64,000 bases of DNA from an uncultured Lachnospiraceae bacterium (GTDB lineage: Bacteria; Bacillota; Clostridia; Lachnospirales; Lachnospiraceae). The position numbers and the translations under genes were made by a program. The stretch is taken from assembly GCA_934432885.1 (NCBI GenBank), contig CAKRYY010000009.1, forward strand, positions 1-64,000. Reading direction: 5' to 3'. Positions 25,843 to 34,705 of the stretch are shown here, piece by piece. The notes under the pieces are model-generated. The model was not told where the DNA came from. It saw only the letters and a program-made list of their open reading frames with translations, and ran no database searches. The stretch's first letter is position 1; each line of letters opens with the position of its first letter.

Positions 25843-26663
25843 AAGAGCTGGGTTGCGGAGGTAGCGGCAGGACCTTTTTGGTCTGGGACAATCATATCGG
25901 CTGCAAGAGAGTGCTGAAGCGGATTGCGGCTTACCGGATGGAGGAAGGTCAAAGTCTGGCTGCCTGCCGGGAGCTTGCCGCTTTGCGGCAAATCAGGCAG
26001 GAGGGCGTGCCCATGCTGACGGACGCATGGCAGGAGGCGGATACGCTTTGCCTTGTAATGGAATATATAGAGGGTGTTACTTTAGAGGAGCGGGTGTTAA
26101 AGGAGGGAGTGTTGACAGAGCAGGAGGCACTTTTGTGTGTTTTACAGATTGCATCGCTTTTGCGCATTTTACATGAGCTGCCAGGGACACTGATACATGG
26201 AGATGTAAAGCCGCAGAATCTGATTTGCAGAAGGAAGGGAATCGCCCTTCTGGATTTTGGTGGGGCAGCATGGTTTCATTCCGCTGAAAGGTTTCTTGCG
26301 CATTATACAAGGGGCTATGGAGCACCGGAGCTGAAGGCGGGGTTGCCGCTCTCGGAGCAGAGTGATGTCTATGCGCTTGGAGCAGTGCTGTTTTTCATGG
26401 TTATGGGTGAGCACCCTGACGATATGCGCGGGATATATCCGGTGCGGGAACAAAATCCTTTTTTATCAAGGGAATTGGAGGAAATGATTCTGTGGTGTAC
26501 GCATCCGCAGCAGGAATACCGGTGCCGCTCCATGCGCAGTATGCAGGAGAAAATCCTTTCGCTGCAAAGAAGCGCTGGCAGGAGAAGTACACGAAAAAGG
26601 GGAGAGACCTTTCGGTGCGTGAAAAACATTCTGCTGATGGAAAGGCTGGAAGGAGAATCTTAA
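25821..26663 (+). CDS. Cytosolic Ser/Thr protein kinase
   Basis: A 280-residue Hanks-type kinase without membrane helix or PASTA repeats. Motifs: glycine loop GCGGSGRTFLV (11-21), Lys33, helix-C Glu51, catalytic HGDVKPQN (Asp128, Lys130, Asn133) with HGD in place of HRD, DFG (145-147) and APE (168-170). All catalytic residues are present, so it should be active. The basic C-terminal tail (SLQRSAGRRSTRKRG) may bind nucleic acid or lipid. It overlaps the PP2C-like gene and ends 47 bases before ispG. Confidence 0.9.
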   Translation: MERYRYLKELGCGGSGRTFLVWDNHIGCKRVLKRIAAYRMEEGQSLAACRELAALRQIRQEGVPMLTDAWQEADTLCLVMEYIEGVTLEERVLKEGVLTEQEALLCVLQIASLLRILHELPGTLIHGDVKPQNLICRRKGIALLDFGGAAWFHSAERFLAHYTRGYGAPELKAGLPLSEQSDVYALGAVLFFMVMGEHPDDMRGIYPVREQNPFLSRELEEMILWCTHPQQEYRCRSMRSMQEKILSLQRSAGRRSTRKRGETFRCVKNILLMERLEGES

Positions 26664-26710
26664 GTGTGCTATACTTTTATCCAGAGAAAATGGCGATAGG
26701 AGGAAATGCA

Positions 26711-27766
26711 ATGTATCGTGAACATACAAAAACAGTACGGATTGGCGATAGGATAATCGGCGGCGGAAATCCGGTGCTGATACAGTCTATGACAAATACA
26801 AGAACAGAGGATGTACAGGCTACGGTGGAGCAGATTCTGCGTCTGGAGGCAGCAGGCTGTGAAATCATCCGCTGTACTGTGCCGACAAAGGAGGCGGCGC
26901 AGGCGCTTTCGGAAATAAAAAAACAGATTCATATTCCTCTGGTAGCTGATATTCATTTTGATTACCGCATGGCGCTTGCCGCAATAGAAAACGGCGCGGA
27001 TAAAATCAGGATCAATCCAGGCAATATCGGCAGCAGGGAAAAGGTGGAAGCGGTGGTCAAGGCGGCGAAGGAAAGAAAAATCCCGATTCGTGTTGGCGTT
27101 AACAGCGGTTCTTTGGAAAAAGAGCTGGTGGAAAAATATCATGGCGTGACAGCCGAAGGCATCGTGGAGAGCGCGCTTGATAAGGTGCACATGATTGAGG
27201 ATATGGATTATGACAATCTTGTAGTCAGCATCAAGTCCTCAGATGTGCTTATGTGTGTAAAAGCGCATGAAATTCTGGCACAGAAAACAACGCATCCGCT
27301 TCACGTGGGAATTACCGAATCCGGCACGGTAATCAGCGGCAATATCAAATCCGGCATCGGGCTTGGCATTATCCTGTATCAGGGAATCGGCGATACAATC
27401 AGAGTATCCCTGACCGGGGATCCTGTAGAGGAAATCAAGAGTGCAAAATTGATTCTGCGGACACTTGGATTGAGAAAGGGCGGCATTGAGGTCGTTTCCT
27501 GCCCGACCTGTGGACGGACAAGAATCAATCTGATTCAGCTTGCCAATCAGGTAGAAAGCATGGTGCAGGATATTCCGCTTGATTTAAAGGTAGCGGTTAT
27601 GGGCTGCGCCGTGAACGGACCGGGCGAGGCAAAAGAAGCGGATATAGGAATTGCAGGCGGCGTCGGCGAGGGACTTTTGATTAAAAAGGGTGAAATCGTG
27701 AAAAAGGTGCCGGAGAATGAGTTATTGGAAACCTTGCGGGAAGAACTGCTGCACTGGCAGGGATAG
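26711..27766 (+). CDS. ispG: 4-hydroxy-3-methylbut-2-enyl diphosphate synthase
   Basis: The start is the ATG at 26711 behind aggagg (26698-26703), giving 351 residues. The N-terminal TIM barrel contains GGGNPVLIQSMTNTRTEDV. The 4Fe-4S domain carries CPTCGRT and GCAVNGPGEAKEADIG. It performs the penultimate step of the MEP pathway, using a reduced Fe-S cluster. The in-frame sequence extending upstream overlaps the kinase gene and is not needed. Confidence 0.97.
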   Translation: MYREHTKTVRIGDRIIGGGNPVLIQSMTNTRTEDVQATVEQILRLEAAGCEIIRCTVPTKEAAQALSEIKKQIHIPLVADIHFDYRMALAAIENGADKIRINPGNIGSREKVEAVVKAAKERKIPIRVGVNSGSLEKELVEKYHGVTAEGIVESALDKVHMIEDMDYDNLVVSIKSSDVLMCVKAHEILAQKTTHPLHVGITESGTVISGNIKSGIGLGIILYQGIGDTIRVSLTGDPVEEIKSAKLILRTLGLRKGGIEVVSCPTCGRTRINLIQLANQVESMVQDIPLDLKVAVMGCAVNGPGEAKEADIGIAGGVGEGLLIKKGEIVKKVPENELLETLREELLHWQG

Positions 27767-27768
27767 AA

Positions 27769-30700
27769 ATGGGAAAAGTATTTCAGGAAGTATTTCCAAC
27801 CCTACAATTAAATAATGAACTCACACTGCTTTTGGACGATGTTATGGTAGAGCGGATTACCGCCACAAAGCGCAGGGATTTTCTGCGCATTTTTCTGGCA
27901 GCTACCCATCTCATTACAAAGGAAAAAATCCTGCAGCTTGAGCATGAGCTGAAGAAGCAGCTTTTTCCGACGGTGGATATGGTTATCAAAATATATGAAA
28001 AGTATCGTCTTTCCGCACAGTATACGCCGGAAAAGCTTTTTGAAGCATATTATCCGAGCATCCTGCTCGAACTGAAGGAATATAGTCCCGTAGAATATAC
28101 ACTGTTTAAAAATGCCCAGATTACATTCCCTGCAGAAAATCAGATGCACCTTGCGGTAAAGGACAGCGTGTTTGCGCAGGAAAAGAGCAAGGAGCTTGTT
28201 CGGATTCTGGAAAAGATATTTACAGAGCGTTTTGGACTTTCTGTTTTTGTGGAGATGCTCTATGTGCAGGAGGAAAAGGAGCATGAGCGGGCGGATGCAG
28301 ATATTCTGATTGACAGTCAGGTTGCGGAAATTTCTGCGCGTGCCTTTGGAGAAAAGGAAAGCGCCCCGGAAGAGATGCCGAAGGAAGAAAAGAAAGAGAC
28401 TTCTGTGCCTGAGAAAAAACCTGAGACGAAAGCAGAGCCTAAAAAGCCCTTCCGTGACAATGCCGGAAAGAAGGGAAAATGGAATGGCGCAGAGGGTGGC
28501 AGAAAGCCGTTAAAGCGTTCCGAAAATCCGGATGTTATCTATGGAAGGGATTTTGAAGAAGAGCCGATTCATATTGAGGAAATTGTTGGTGAAATCGGAG
28601 AGGTCGTAATCAGGGGACAGGTGCTTACACTGGATAAGCGTGAAATCAGAAATGAAAAGACGATTTTGATTTTTGACCTGACGGATTTTACCGATACCAT
28701 TACGATTAAAATGTTTGTTCACAACGATCAGGTTGCAGAGCTTTCGGAGGGCATAAAGCAGGGCGCTTTTCTGAAATTAAAAGGCGTTACGACGATAGAC
28801 CGCTTTGACAGTGAGCTGACGATAGGCTCTATCGCCGGTGTGAAAAAGATACCGGATTTTACAGCGGGCAGAATGGATCATGCTGCGAAAAAGCGCGTAG
28901 AGCTGCACTGCCATACCAAGATGAGCGATATGGACGGCGTTTCTGACGTCAAGGATATTGTGAAACGGGCATATAGCTGGGGACATCCGGCGATTGCAAT
29001 TACCGATCACGGCGTGGTGCAGTCTTTCCCTGATGCGAACCATGTATGGGAGGACCTCTGGAAAAAGGAGAAGGCAAAGAGGAAAGAGGCAGGAGAGGAA
29101 AACCCGGATAAGAATGATTTCTTTAAGGTAATCTATGGAATGGAAGCCTATCTGGTGGATGACCTGAAGGAAATCATTACAAACTGTAAGGAACAGACGC
29201 TGGAGGGCGATTATGTTGTCTTTGACCTTGAGACAACAGGCTTTTCACCGGTTAAAAACCGTATCATAGAAATTGGCGCAGTTAAGGTATGCGGCGGAGA
29301 GATTGCGGACAGGTATTCTGTGTTTGTCAATCCAGGAGTGCCGATTCCCTATGAAATCGAGAAACTCACGGGAATTCGCGACGAGGATGTACTGGATGCT
29401 TCTCCGATTGAAGCGCTGCTGCCAGAGTTTCTTTCCTTCTGCGAGGGCTGTGTTCTGGTTGCGCACAATGCAGGCTTTGATATGGGCTTTATTCTGGAAA
29501 ATGCAAAGCGGCTGGGGCTTTTCTGTGAGTTTACATACGTGGATACGGTTGGAATTTCACGGGTGCTGCTGCCGCATCAGGCAAAGCATACGCTGGATGC
29601 GGTTGCAAAGACGCTGGGCGTTTCTCTGGAAAACCATCACCGTGCAGTGGATGATGCAGAGGCTACCGCAGAAATTTTTATGAAATTTATTCCAATGCTG
29701 GAAAAAGAGGGTGTCGTTACCCTGCAGGATGTAAATGCGCTGGATGCAAGCAGCCCGGACGCTGTAAAAAGGATGCCGACTTATCATGCAATCATGCTGG
29801 CGCAGAACAATACAGGACGTGTAAATCTCTATACGATGGTATCAGAATCGCATCTGACCTATTATAATAAACGACCCCGTATTCCCAAGAGCTTTGTCAT
29901 GAAGCACAGGGAGGGGATTTTGCTTGGAAGCGCCTGTGAGGCGGGAGAGCTTTACAGAGCGCTTTTAGATGACAAGCCTGATACAGAGATCGCCCGGATT
30001 GTCAATTTCTATGACTATCTGGAGATTCAGCCTGTCGGCAACAATGCGTTTATGATTGCCTCTGATAAGGTAAGCCGGGTAAATTCCATCGAGGATATTC
30101 AGGCGATTAACAAAAAAATCGTTTCTCTGGGAGAACAGTTTGGAAAGCCTGTCGTTGCGACCTGCGACGTACACTTCCTTGACCCGGAGGATGAGGTTTA
30201 CAGGCGGATTATCATGGCGGGCAAGGGCTTTAAGGATTCAGACGAGCAGGCGCCGCTTTATCTGCATACAACACAGGAGATGCTGGATGAATTTTCCTAT
30301 CTGGGAAGTGATAAGGCGCAGGAGGTTGTCATTACCAATACCAATCTGATTGCAGACAGGATTGAAACCATTTCGCCTGTGCGGCCGGATAAGTGTCCAC
30401 CTGTGATTCCTGACAGTGACAAAACGCTGACGGACATCTGCTATAAAAAGGCACATGAAATGTACGGGGACCCGCTGCCCCAGATTGTACAGGACCGGCT
30501 GGAGAGAGAATTACATTCCATAATTACCAACGGCTTTGCGGTTATGTATATCATTGCGCAGAAGCTGGTGTGGAAATCGGTGGAGGACGGCTATCTGGTT
30601 GGTTCCCGAGGTTCGGTCGGCTCGTCCTTTGTTGCGACCATGTCCGGTATCACGGAGGTCAATCCACTCAGTCCGCATTACTATTGCACCGAATGTCATT

Positions 30701-32295
30701 ACAGCGATTTTACGTCTGAGGATGTGAAAAAGTATGCCGGAAAGGCGGGCTGCGATATGCCGGATAAGGTCTGCCCGGTTTGCGGCGCACCGCTGAAAAA
30801 GGATGGCTTTGATATTCCCTTTGAAACCTTCCTAGGCTTTAAGGGCGATAAGGAGCCGGATATTGACTTAAACTTCTCCGGTGAGTATCAAAGTAAGGCA
30901 CATAAGTATACGGAGGTAATCTTCGGTGCGGGACAGACCTTCCGTGCGGGAACGATAGGTACGCTTGCGGATAAGACGGCGTTTGGCTATGTCAAGAATT
31001 ATTATGAAGAAAGAGGACAGAAGAAACGGAACTGTGAAATAAACAGGATTGTGCTTGGCTGTACAGGTATCCGCCGAAGCACTGGACAGCATCCGGGCGG
31101 TATTATCGTATTGCCGTTAGGCGAGGACATCAATTCCTTTACGCCGGTGCAGCATCCTGCGAATGATATGACGACGGATATTATAACGACGCATTTTGAT
31201 TATCACTCGATTGACCACAACCTGCTAAAGCTTGATATACTTGGACACGATGATCCGACCATGATCCGTATGCTGCAGGATCTGACGGGGATTGACCCGG
31301 TTAAGATCCCTCTGGATGATAAACAGGTCATGAGCCTGTTCCAGAATACGCAGGCGCTCGGCATTACGCCGGAGCAGATTGGCGGCTGTAAGCTGGGCTC
31401 GCTTGGGATTCCGGAGTTTGGTACAGAATTTGCAATCCAGATGCTTCTGGATACGAAACCGACGTCCTTTTCTGATTTGGTCCGTATTGCGGGACTTGCG
31501 CATGGAACTGACGTATGGCTTGGAAATGCGCAGACGTTGATTGAGGAAGGAAAGGCAACGATTTCAACGGCAATCTGTACGCGTGACGACATCATGGTAT
31601 ATTTAATCGGCATGGGGGTAGAAAGCAGTCTGTCCTTTAAGATCATGGAGTCTGTCCGAAAGGGAAAGGGTCTGCAGCCGGAGATGGAAAAGGCGATGGT
31701 GGATGCAGGCGTGCCGGGCTGGTATATCTGGTCCTGTAAAAAAATCAAGTACATGTTTCCAAAGGCGCATGCGGCGGCGTATGTTATGATGGCATGGCGT
31801 ATCGCTTACTGCAAAATCAATTATCCGCTTGCATACTATGCGGCTTATTTCAGTATCCGTGCGTCAGCATTCTCCTATGAGCTTATGTGTCAGGGACAGC
31901 AGCATCTTGAAAATGTCATGGCGGACTATAAGCGGCGCAGCGATACCCTGTCCAAAAAGGAACAGGATTCCTACAAGGATATGAAAAATGTACAGGAGAT
32001 GTATGCAAGAGGCTTTGAATTTGAGCCGATTGATATTTTCAGGGCAAAGTCGAGGGCGTTTCAGGTCATCGACGGAAAGCTGATGCCGTCTCTAAACAGC
32101 ATTGACGGTCTTGGAGAGAAGGCTGCGGATGCGATTGTAGAGGCTGCAAAGGATGGTCCCTTCCTGTCAAAGGATGATTTCAGACAGCGTACCAAGGTGT
32201 CAAAAACAGTCATTGACATGATGGATAACATGCACCTTTTGGGCGATTTACCTGAGTCAAACCAGATTAGTCTGTTCGACCTCGGACAGATGTAA
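27769..32295 (+). CDS. polC: DNA polymerase III alpha subunit, PolC type
   Basis: A 1508-residue replicative polymerase. The N-terminal PolC domain is followed by a low-complexity Lys/Glu linker (about 190-255). An OB fold starts near 267. The PHP domain near 377 (VELHCHTKMSDMDGVSD) is split by a DnaQ-like exonuclease at about 480-650 (VVFDLETTGFSPVKNRIIEI). A zinc module (CTECHYSDF near 973, CPVCGAP near 1003) precedes the catalytic EPDIDLNF near 1028. It is the leading-strand polymerase of low-GC Gram-positives. It is slightly longer than the usual about 1440 residues, mostly from the linker. Confidence 0.98.
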   Translation: MGKVFQEVFPTLQLNNELTLLLDDVMVERITATKRRDFLRIFLAATHLITKEKILQLEHELKKQLFPTVDMVIKIYEKYRLSAQYTPEKLFEAYYPSILLELKEYSPVEYTLFKNAQITFPAENQMHLAVKDSVFAQEKSKELVRILEKIFTERFGLSVFVEMLYVQEEKEHERADADILIDSQVAEISARAFGEKESAPEEMPKEEKKETSVPEKKPETKAEPKKPFRDNAGKKGKWNGAEGGRKPLKRSENPDVIYGRDFEEEPIHIEEIVGEIGEVVIRGQVLTLDKREIRNEKTILIFDLTDFTDTITIKMFVHNDQVAELSEGIKQGAFLKLKGVTTIDRFDSELTIGSIAGVKKIPDFTAGRMDHAAKKRVELHCHTKMSDMDGVSDVKDIVKRAYSWGHPAIAITDHGVVQSFPDANHVWEDLWKKEKAKRKEAGEENPDKNDFFKVIYGMEAYLVDDLKEIITNCKEQTLEGDYVVFDLETTGFSPVKNRIIEIGAVKVCGGEIADRYSVFVNPGVPIPYEIEKLTGIRDEDVLDASPIEALLPEFLSFCEGCVLVAHNAGFDMGFILENAKRLGLFCEFTYVDTVGISRVLLPHQAKHTLDAVAKTLGVSLENHHRAVDDAEATAEIFMKFIPMLEKEGVVTLQDVNALDASSPDAVKRMPTYHAIMLAQNNTGRVNLYTMVSESHLTYYNKRPRIPKSFVMKHREGILLGSACEAGELYRALLDDKPDTEIARIVNFYDYLEIQPVGNNAFMIASDKVSRVNSIEDIQAINKKIVSLGEQFGKPVVATCDVHFLDPEDEVYRRIIMAGKGFKDSDEQAPLYLHTTQEMLDEFSYLGSDKAQEVVITNTNLIADRIETISPVRPDKCPPVIPDSDKTLTDICYKKAHEMYGDPLPQIVQDRLERELHSIITNGFAVMYIIAQKLVWKSVEDGYLVGSRGSVGSSFVATMSGITEVNPLSPHYYCTECHYSDFTSEDVKKYAGKAGCDMPDKVCPVCGAPLKKDGFDIPFETFLGFKGDKEPDIDLNFSGEYQSKAHKYTEVIFGAGQTFRAGTIGTLADKTAFGYVKNYYEERGQKKRNCEINRIVLGCTGIRRSTGQHPGGIIVLPLGEDINSFTPVQHPANDMTTDIITTHFDYHSIDHNLLKLDILGHDDPTMIRMLQDLTGIDPVKIPLDDKQVMSLFQNTQALGITPEQIGGCKLGSLGIPEFGTEFAIQMLLDTKPTSFSDLVRIAGLAHGTDVWLGNAQTLIEEGKATISTAICTRDDIMVYLIGMGVESSLSFKIMESVRKGKGLQPEMEKAMVDAGVPGWYIWSCKKIKYMFPKAHAAAYVMMAWRIAYCKINYPLAYYAAYFSIRASAFSYELMCQGQQHLENVMADYKRRSDTLSKKEQDSYKDMKNVQEMYARGFEFEPIDIFRAKSRAFQVIDGKLMPSLNSIDGLGEKAADAIVEAAKDGPFLSKDDFRQRTKVSKTVIDMMDNMHLLGDLPESNQISLFDLGQM

Positions 32296-32322
32296 AATGA
32301 AAAAAATAAAAAAATTGAAAAA

Positions 32323-32367
32323 AACACTTGCTTTTTCGCGAAAGATATAATAGAATAAGCAAGTGTT
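32323..32367. repeat. 11-bp inverted repeat spanning the tRNA-Glu promoter
   Basis: AACACTTGCTT (32323-32333) and AAGCAAGTGTT (32357-32367) are exact reverse complements, 23 bases apart. The left arm contains the -35 and the right arm covers the expected transcription start. No T run follows, so it does not look like a polC terminator. Confidence 0.6.
32328..32356 (+). promoter_or_regulatory. Promoter of tRNA-Glu
   Basis: TTGCTT at 32328-32333, a 17-base spacer and TAGAAT at 32351-32356. An overlapping TATAAT lies at 32346-32351 but lacks a well-spaced -35. Transcription would start about 10 bases before the tRNA. Confidence 0.6.
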
Positions 32368-32373
32368 CAACAT

Positions 32374-32445
32374 GGCGTGTTGGTCAAGAGGTTAAGACGC
32401 CGCCCTCTCACGGCGGAATCAGGGGTTCGATTCCCCTACACGCTG
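32374..32445 (+). tRNA. tRNA-Glu (anticodon CTC)
   Basis: A 72-base cloverleaf. The acceptor stem is GGCGTGT/ACACGCT, the D-arm contains TGGTCAAGAGGTTAAGA, the anticodon stem CCGCC/GGCGG has loop CTCTCAC (anticodon CTC), and the T-arm is GGGG-TTCGATT-CCCC. CCA is not encoded. The first acceptor pair is G1-U72, a wobble. It is a single tRNA gene between polC and the nusA operon. Confidence 0.95.
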
Positions 32446-32485
32446 CTGACTATTGAAAAGAAAAGCCCAACCCGGAAAGTGCTGG

Positions 32486-32522
32486 AAATGCTGATAACGG
32501 CAGCATTCAGTGCTTTTTTTAT
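32486..32522 (+). terminator. Probable terminator after tRNA-Glu
   Basis: AATGCTG pairs with CAGCATT, with weaker outer pairing between gtgct and cagtgc, followed by a T run. The core stem is only 7 bp, so confidence is moderate. Confidence 0.6.
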
Positions 32523-32539
32523 ACAATAAAAAATTCCCC

Positions 32540-32568
32540 TTGCGCTTTTAAAAGAAGCGTGCTACAAT
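32540..32568 (+). promoter_or_regulatory. Sigma-A promoter of the rimP-nusA-infB operon
   Basis: TTGCGC at 32540-32545, a 17-base spacer and TACAAT at 32563-32568 with TG one base upstream (extended -10). It leaves a leader of about 170 bases. Confidence 0.82.
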
Positions 32569-32593
32569 ATATAAGAATTTAATAGACTACGAT

Positions 32594-32623
32594 AGAAAGA
32601 GTGGAATTCGTTCCACTCTTTCT
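32594..32623 (+). promoter_or_regulatory. 13-bp UUCG hairpin in the rimP leader
   Basis: AGAAAGAGTGGAA pairs perfectly with TTCCACTCTTTCT around a TTCG tetraloop. There is no U tract, so it is not a standard terminator. Its last base is the first base of the copy D palindrome, so the two stems compete only at the junction. Confidence 0.7.
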
Positions 32624-32662
32624 TGTGTAATAGGAAATTCTGCTGAATGTCCTATTACACAA
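32623..32662. repeat. Copy D of the TAGGAAATT palindromic repeat
   Basis: The left arm 32623-32640 (TTGTGTAATAGGAAATTC) and the right arm 32645-32662 are complementary with a single mismatch, around loop TGCT. Compared with copy A, the outer stem changes from TATATAATAG to TTGTGTAATAG with matching changes in the opposite arm. Both full copies are followed by the word AAGATGCGCA. Confidence 0.8.
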
Positions 32663-32747
32663 GAAGATGCGCAGCTCGCGGAGATGGAATTTGCCCTACA
32701 GGCACCGCTCGCGCGCAGAGAAGAAGAGAGTTAAAAGAGGTGAGAAC

Positions 32748-33209
32748 ATGGCAAAAAAGGAATACGAACAGCGTACAGAAGAATTGCTTGTGCCGATTAC
32801 AGAGAAATTTGGCGTTTCTATATATGATGTGGAATATGTAAAGGAAGGCAGCGATTTTTATCTGCGGGCTTATATCGACAAGCCGGGCGGCGTTGACATC
32901 AATGACTGTGAAAAGGTCAGCCGGGCGCTTTCCGACCAGCTCGACATAGAAGATTTTATTCAGGAGGCATATATTCTGGAGGTCAGCAGTCCGGGACTTG
33001 GCAGAGCGCTTAAAAAGGATAAACACCTGCAGGCAAGTATTGGGGAGGAAGTGGAGCTTCGTACCTATACGCCCATAGAAGGAGAAAAGGAATTTGCAGG
33101 AATCCTGCTGGAATTCGATAAGGACAACATTACAATAGAGACAGACGGCGAAAGAAAGGTATTTGCGAGAAAAAATATCGCACTTATCAGGCTTGCCCTT
33201 GATTTTTAA
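32748..33209 (+). CDS. rimP: Ribosome maturation factor RimP
   Basis: The start is the ATG at 32748 behind agaggtgag; the reading frame upstream is leader. The 153-residue protein has the RimP N-domain (ISPGL-type segment EVSSPGLGRALKKDKHL near 80) and a C-terminal SH3-like domain. It assists 30S maturation and is the usual first gene of the nusA-infB operon. Confidence 0.95.
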   Translation: MAKKEYEQRTEELLVPITEKFGVSIYDVEYVKEGSDFYLRAYIDKPGGVDINDCEKVSRALSDQLDIEDFIQEAYILEVSSPGLGRALKKDKHLQASIGEEVELRTYTPIEGEKEFAGILLEFDKDNITIETDGERKVFARKNIALIRLALDF

Positions 33210-33235
33210 GAAAAGAACAGGAGGAATCAGAAAAA

Positions 33236-34420
33236 ATGAACAAAGAGTTAATGGAAGCACTGGATATTCTGGAAAAGGAAAAGGAAATCAGTAAGGAAAC
33301 CCTGTTTGAAGCGATTGAAAATTCACTGATTACCGCATGCAAAAACCATTTCGGAAAATCCGATAACATCAAGGTAGAGATTGACAAGGATACCTGCGAC
33401 TTTCTCTGCTATGCAGAAAAGGAAGTGGTAGAGGAGGTAGAGGATGACTGCTTGCAGATTTCCCTTCTTGATGCACAGGAAATTTCCAAAAAGGCAAAGC
33501 TTGGAGACATTATCCGCGTGGAAATCAAGTCCAAGGAGTTTGGCAGGATTGCAACACAGAATGCAAAGAACGTGATTCTGCAGAAGATCCGTGAGGAAGA
33601 AAGAAGCGTTATCTATAATCAGTATTATGAGAAAGAAAAGGATGTAGTGACAGGCGTAGTGCAGCGCTACCTTGGAAGAAACATCAGCATCAACTTAGGT
33701 AAGGCGGACGCTATCTTAAGTGAAGGCGAGCAGATTAAGGGAGAGGTATTCAAGCCGACAGAGAGGATCAAGGTATATATTCTGGAAGTGCGCAATACGC
33801 CGAAGGGACCGAGAATTCTGGTAAGCAGAACCCATCCTGAGCTGGTAAAGCGTCTGTTTGAGGCAGAAGTAACTGAGATTAAGGATGGAACTGTTGAAAT
33901 CAAGAGCATTGCAAGAGAAGCAGGAAGCAGAACCAAGATTGCCGTCTGGTCAAACAATCCGAATGTAGATGCAGTGGGCGCCTGCGTTGGTATGAACGGC
34001 GCCAGAGTTAACGCTATCGTGGAGGAACTGCGTGGCGAGAAGATAGATATTATCAACTGGGATGAGAATCCTGGAAACCTGATTCAGAATGCGCTGTCTC
34101 CGGCGAAGATTGTTGCTGTATTCGCAGATCCGGATGAAAAGACAGCAAAGGTAGTCGTACCGGATTATCAGCTTTCCCTTGCGATTGGTAAGGAAGGACA
34201 GAATGCAAGACTGGCAGCGAGACTGACAGGCTACAAGATTGACATTAAGAGCGAAACGCAGGCAAAGGATACGCCGGGCTTCCGCTACGAAGATTACATG
34301 GATGAATATGAGGATGACGACGAGGAGTATGAGGAGGATGCTTACGAAACCGATGAGGCAGACTCTGATTTAGAAATGCCGGAATCTGAAGAGGCACCGG
34401 AAACCGCAGAGGAAGAATAA
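33236..34420 (+). CDS. nusA: Transcription termination/antitermination factor NusA
   Basis: A 394-residue protein. It has an N-terminal RNA-polymerase-binding domain, an S1 domain (about 135-200), two KH domains (about 200-350, with VGACVGMNGARVNAIVEELR and LAIGKEGQNARLAARLTGYK), and an acidic Asp/Glu tail of about 45 residues typical of Firmicutes. It modulates pausing, termination and antitermination. Confidence 0.98.
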   Translation: MNKELMEALDILEKEKEISKETLFEAIENSLITACKNHFGKSDNIKVEIDKDTCDFLCYAEKEVVEEVEDDCLQISLLDAQEISKKAKLGDIIRVEIKSKEFGRIATQNAKNVILQKIREEERSVIYNQYYEKEKDVVTGVVQRYLGRNISINLGKADAILSEGEQIKGEVFKPTERIKVYILEVRNTPKGPRILVSRTHPELVKRLFEAEVTEIKDGTVEIKSIAREAGSRTKIAVWSNNPNVDAVGACVGMNGARVNAIVEELRGEKIDIINWDENPGNLIQNALSPAKIVAVFADPDEKTAKVVVPDYQLSLAIGKEGQNARLAARLTGYKIDIKSETQAKDTPGFRYEDYMDEYEDDDEEYEEDAYETDEADSDLEMPESEEAPETAEEE

Positions 34421-34432
34421 GAGGAAAGCAGA

Positions 34433-34705
34433 ATGAATAAAAAAATTCCGATGAGGCAGTGCATCGGCTGCGGGGAAATGAAGAGCAAAAAAGAAATGAT
34501 GCGTGTGTTAAAGGATACGGAAGGCGAGATTTCGCTGGACGTAACCGGAAAAAAGAATGGAAGAGGCGCGTATCTGTGCATTTCTGGTGAATGTCTGCAG
34601 AAGGCAAGGAAAAACAGAGGGCTTGAACGTTCTTTTAAGTGCAGCATTCCTGCAGAGGTTTATGAGAGACTGGAAAAGGAGTTTCAGAATCGGGATGAAC
34701 AATAA
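34433..34705 (+). CDS. ylxR: YlxR/RnpM family RNA-binding protein
   Basis: A 90-residue protein with the family N-terminus RQCIGCGEMKSKKEMMRV, then GRGAYLC. In B. subtilis the YlxR protein (RnpM) binds and modulates RNase P RNA. It is in its standard place between nusA and the L7Ae-like gene, overlapping the latter by 11 bases. Confidence 0.93.
   Translation: MNKKIPMRQCIGCGEMKSKKEMMRVLKDTEGEISLDVTGKKNGRGAYLCISGECLQKARKNRGLERSFKCSIPAEVYERLEKEFQNRDEQ

Larger units (their letters stand above)
32296..32747. other. Intergenic region: tRNA gene, terminator, rimP promoter and structured leader
   Basis: This 452-base gap holds an 11-bp inverted repeat around the tRNA promoter, a tRNA-Glu, a weak terminator, the rimP promoter, a 13-bp UUCG hairpin and copy D of the palindromic repeat. 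The last stretch (32663-32747) is GC-rich, with several GCGC words, and ends in the rimP Shine-Dalgarno sequence. I see no protein gene. Confidence 0.8.

Noticed and set aside
26492..26710. N-terminal extension of IspG
   Set aside because: It overlaps the kinase gene in another frame; IspG homologues begin near the ATG at 26711, which has a strong ribosome site.
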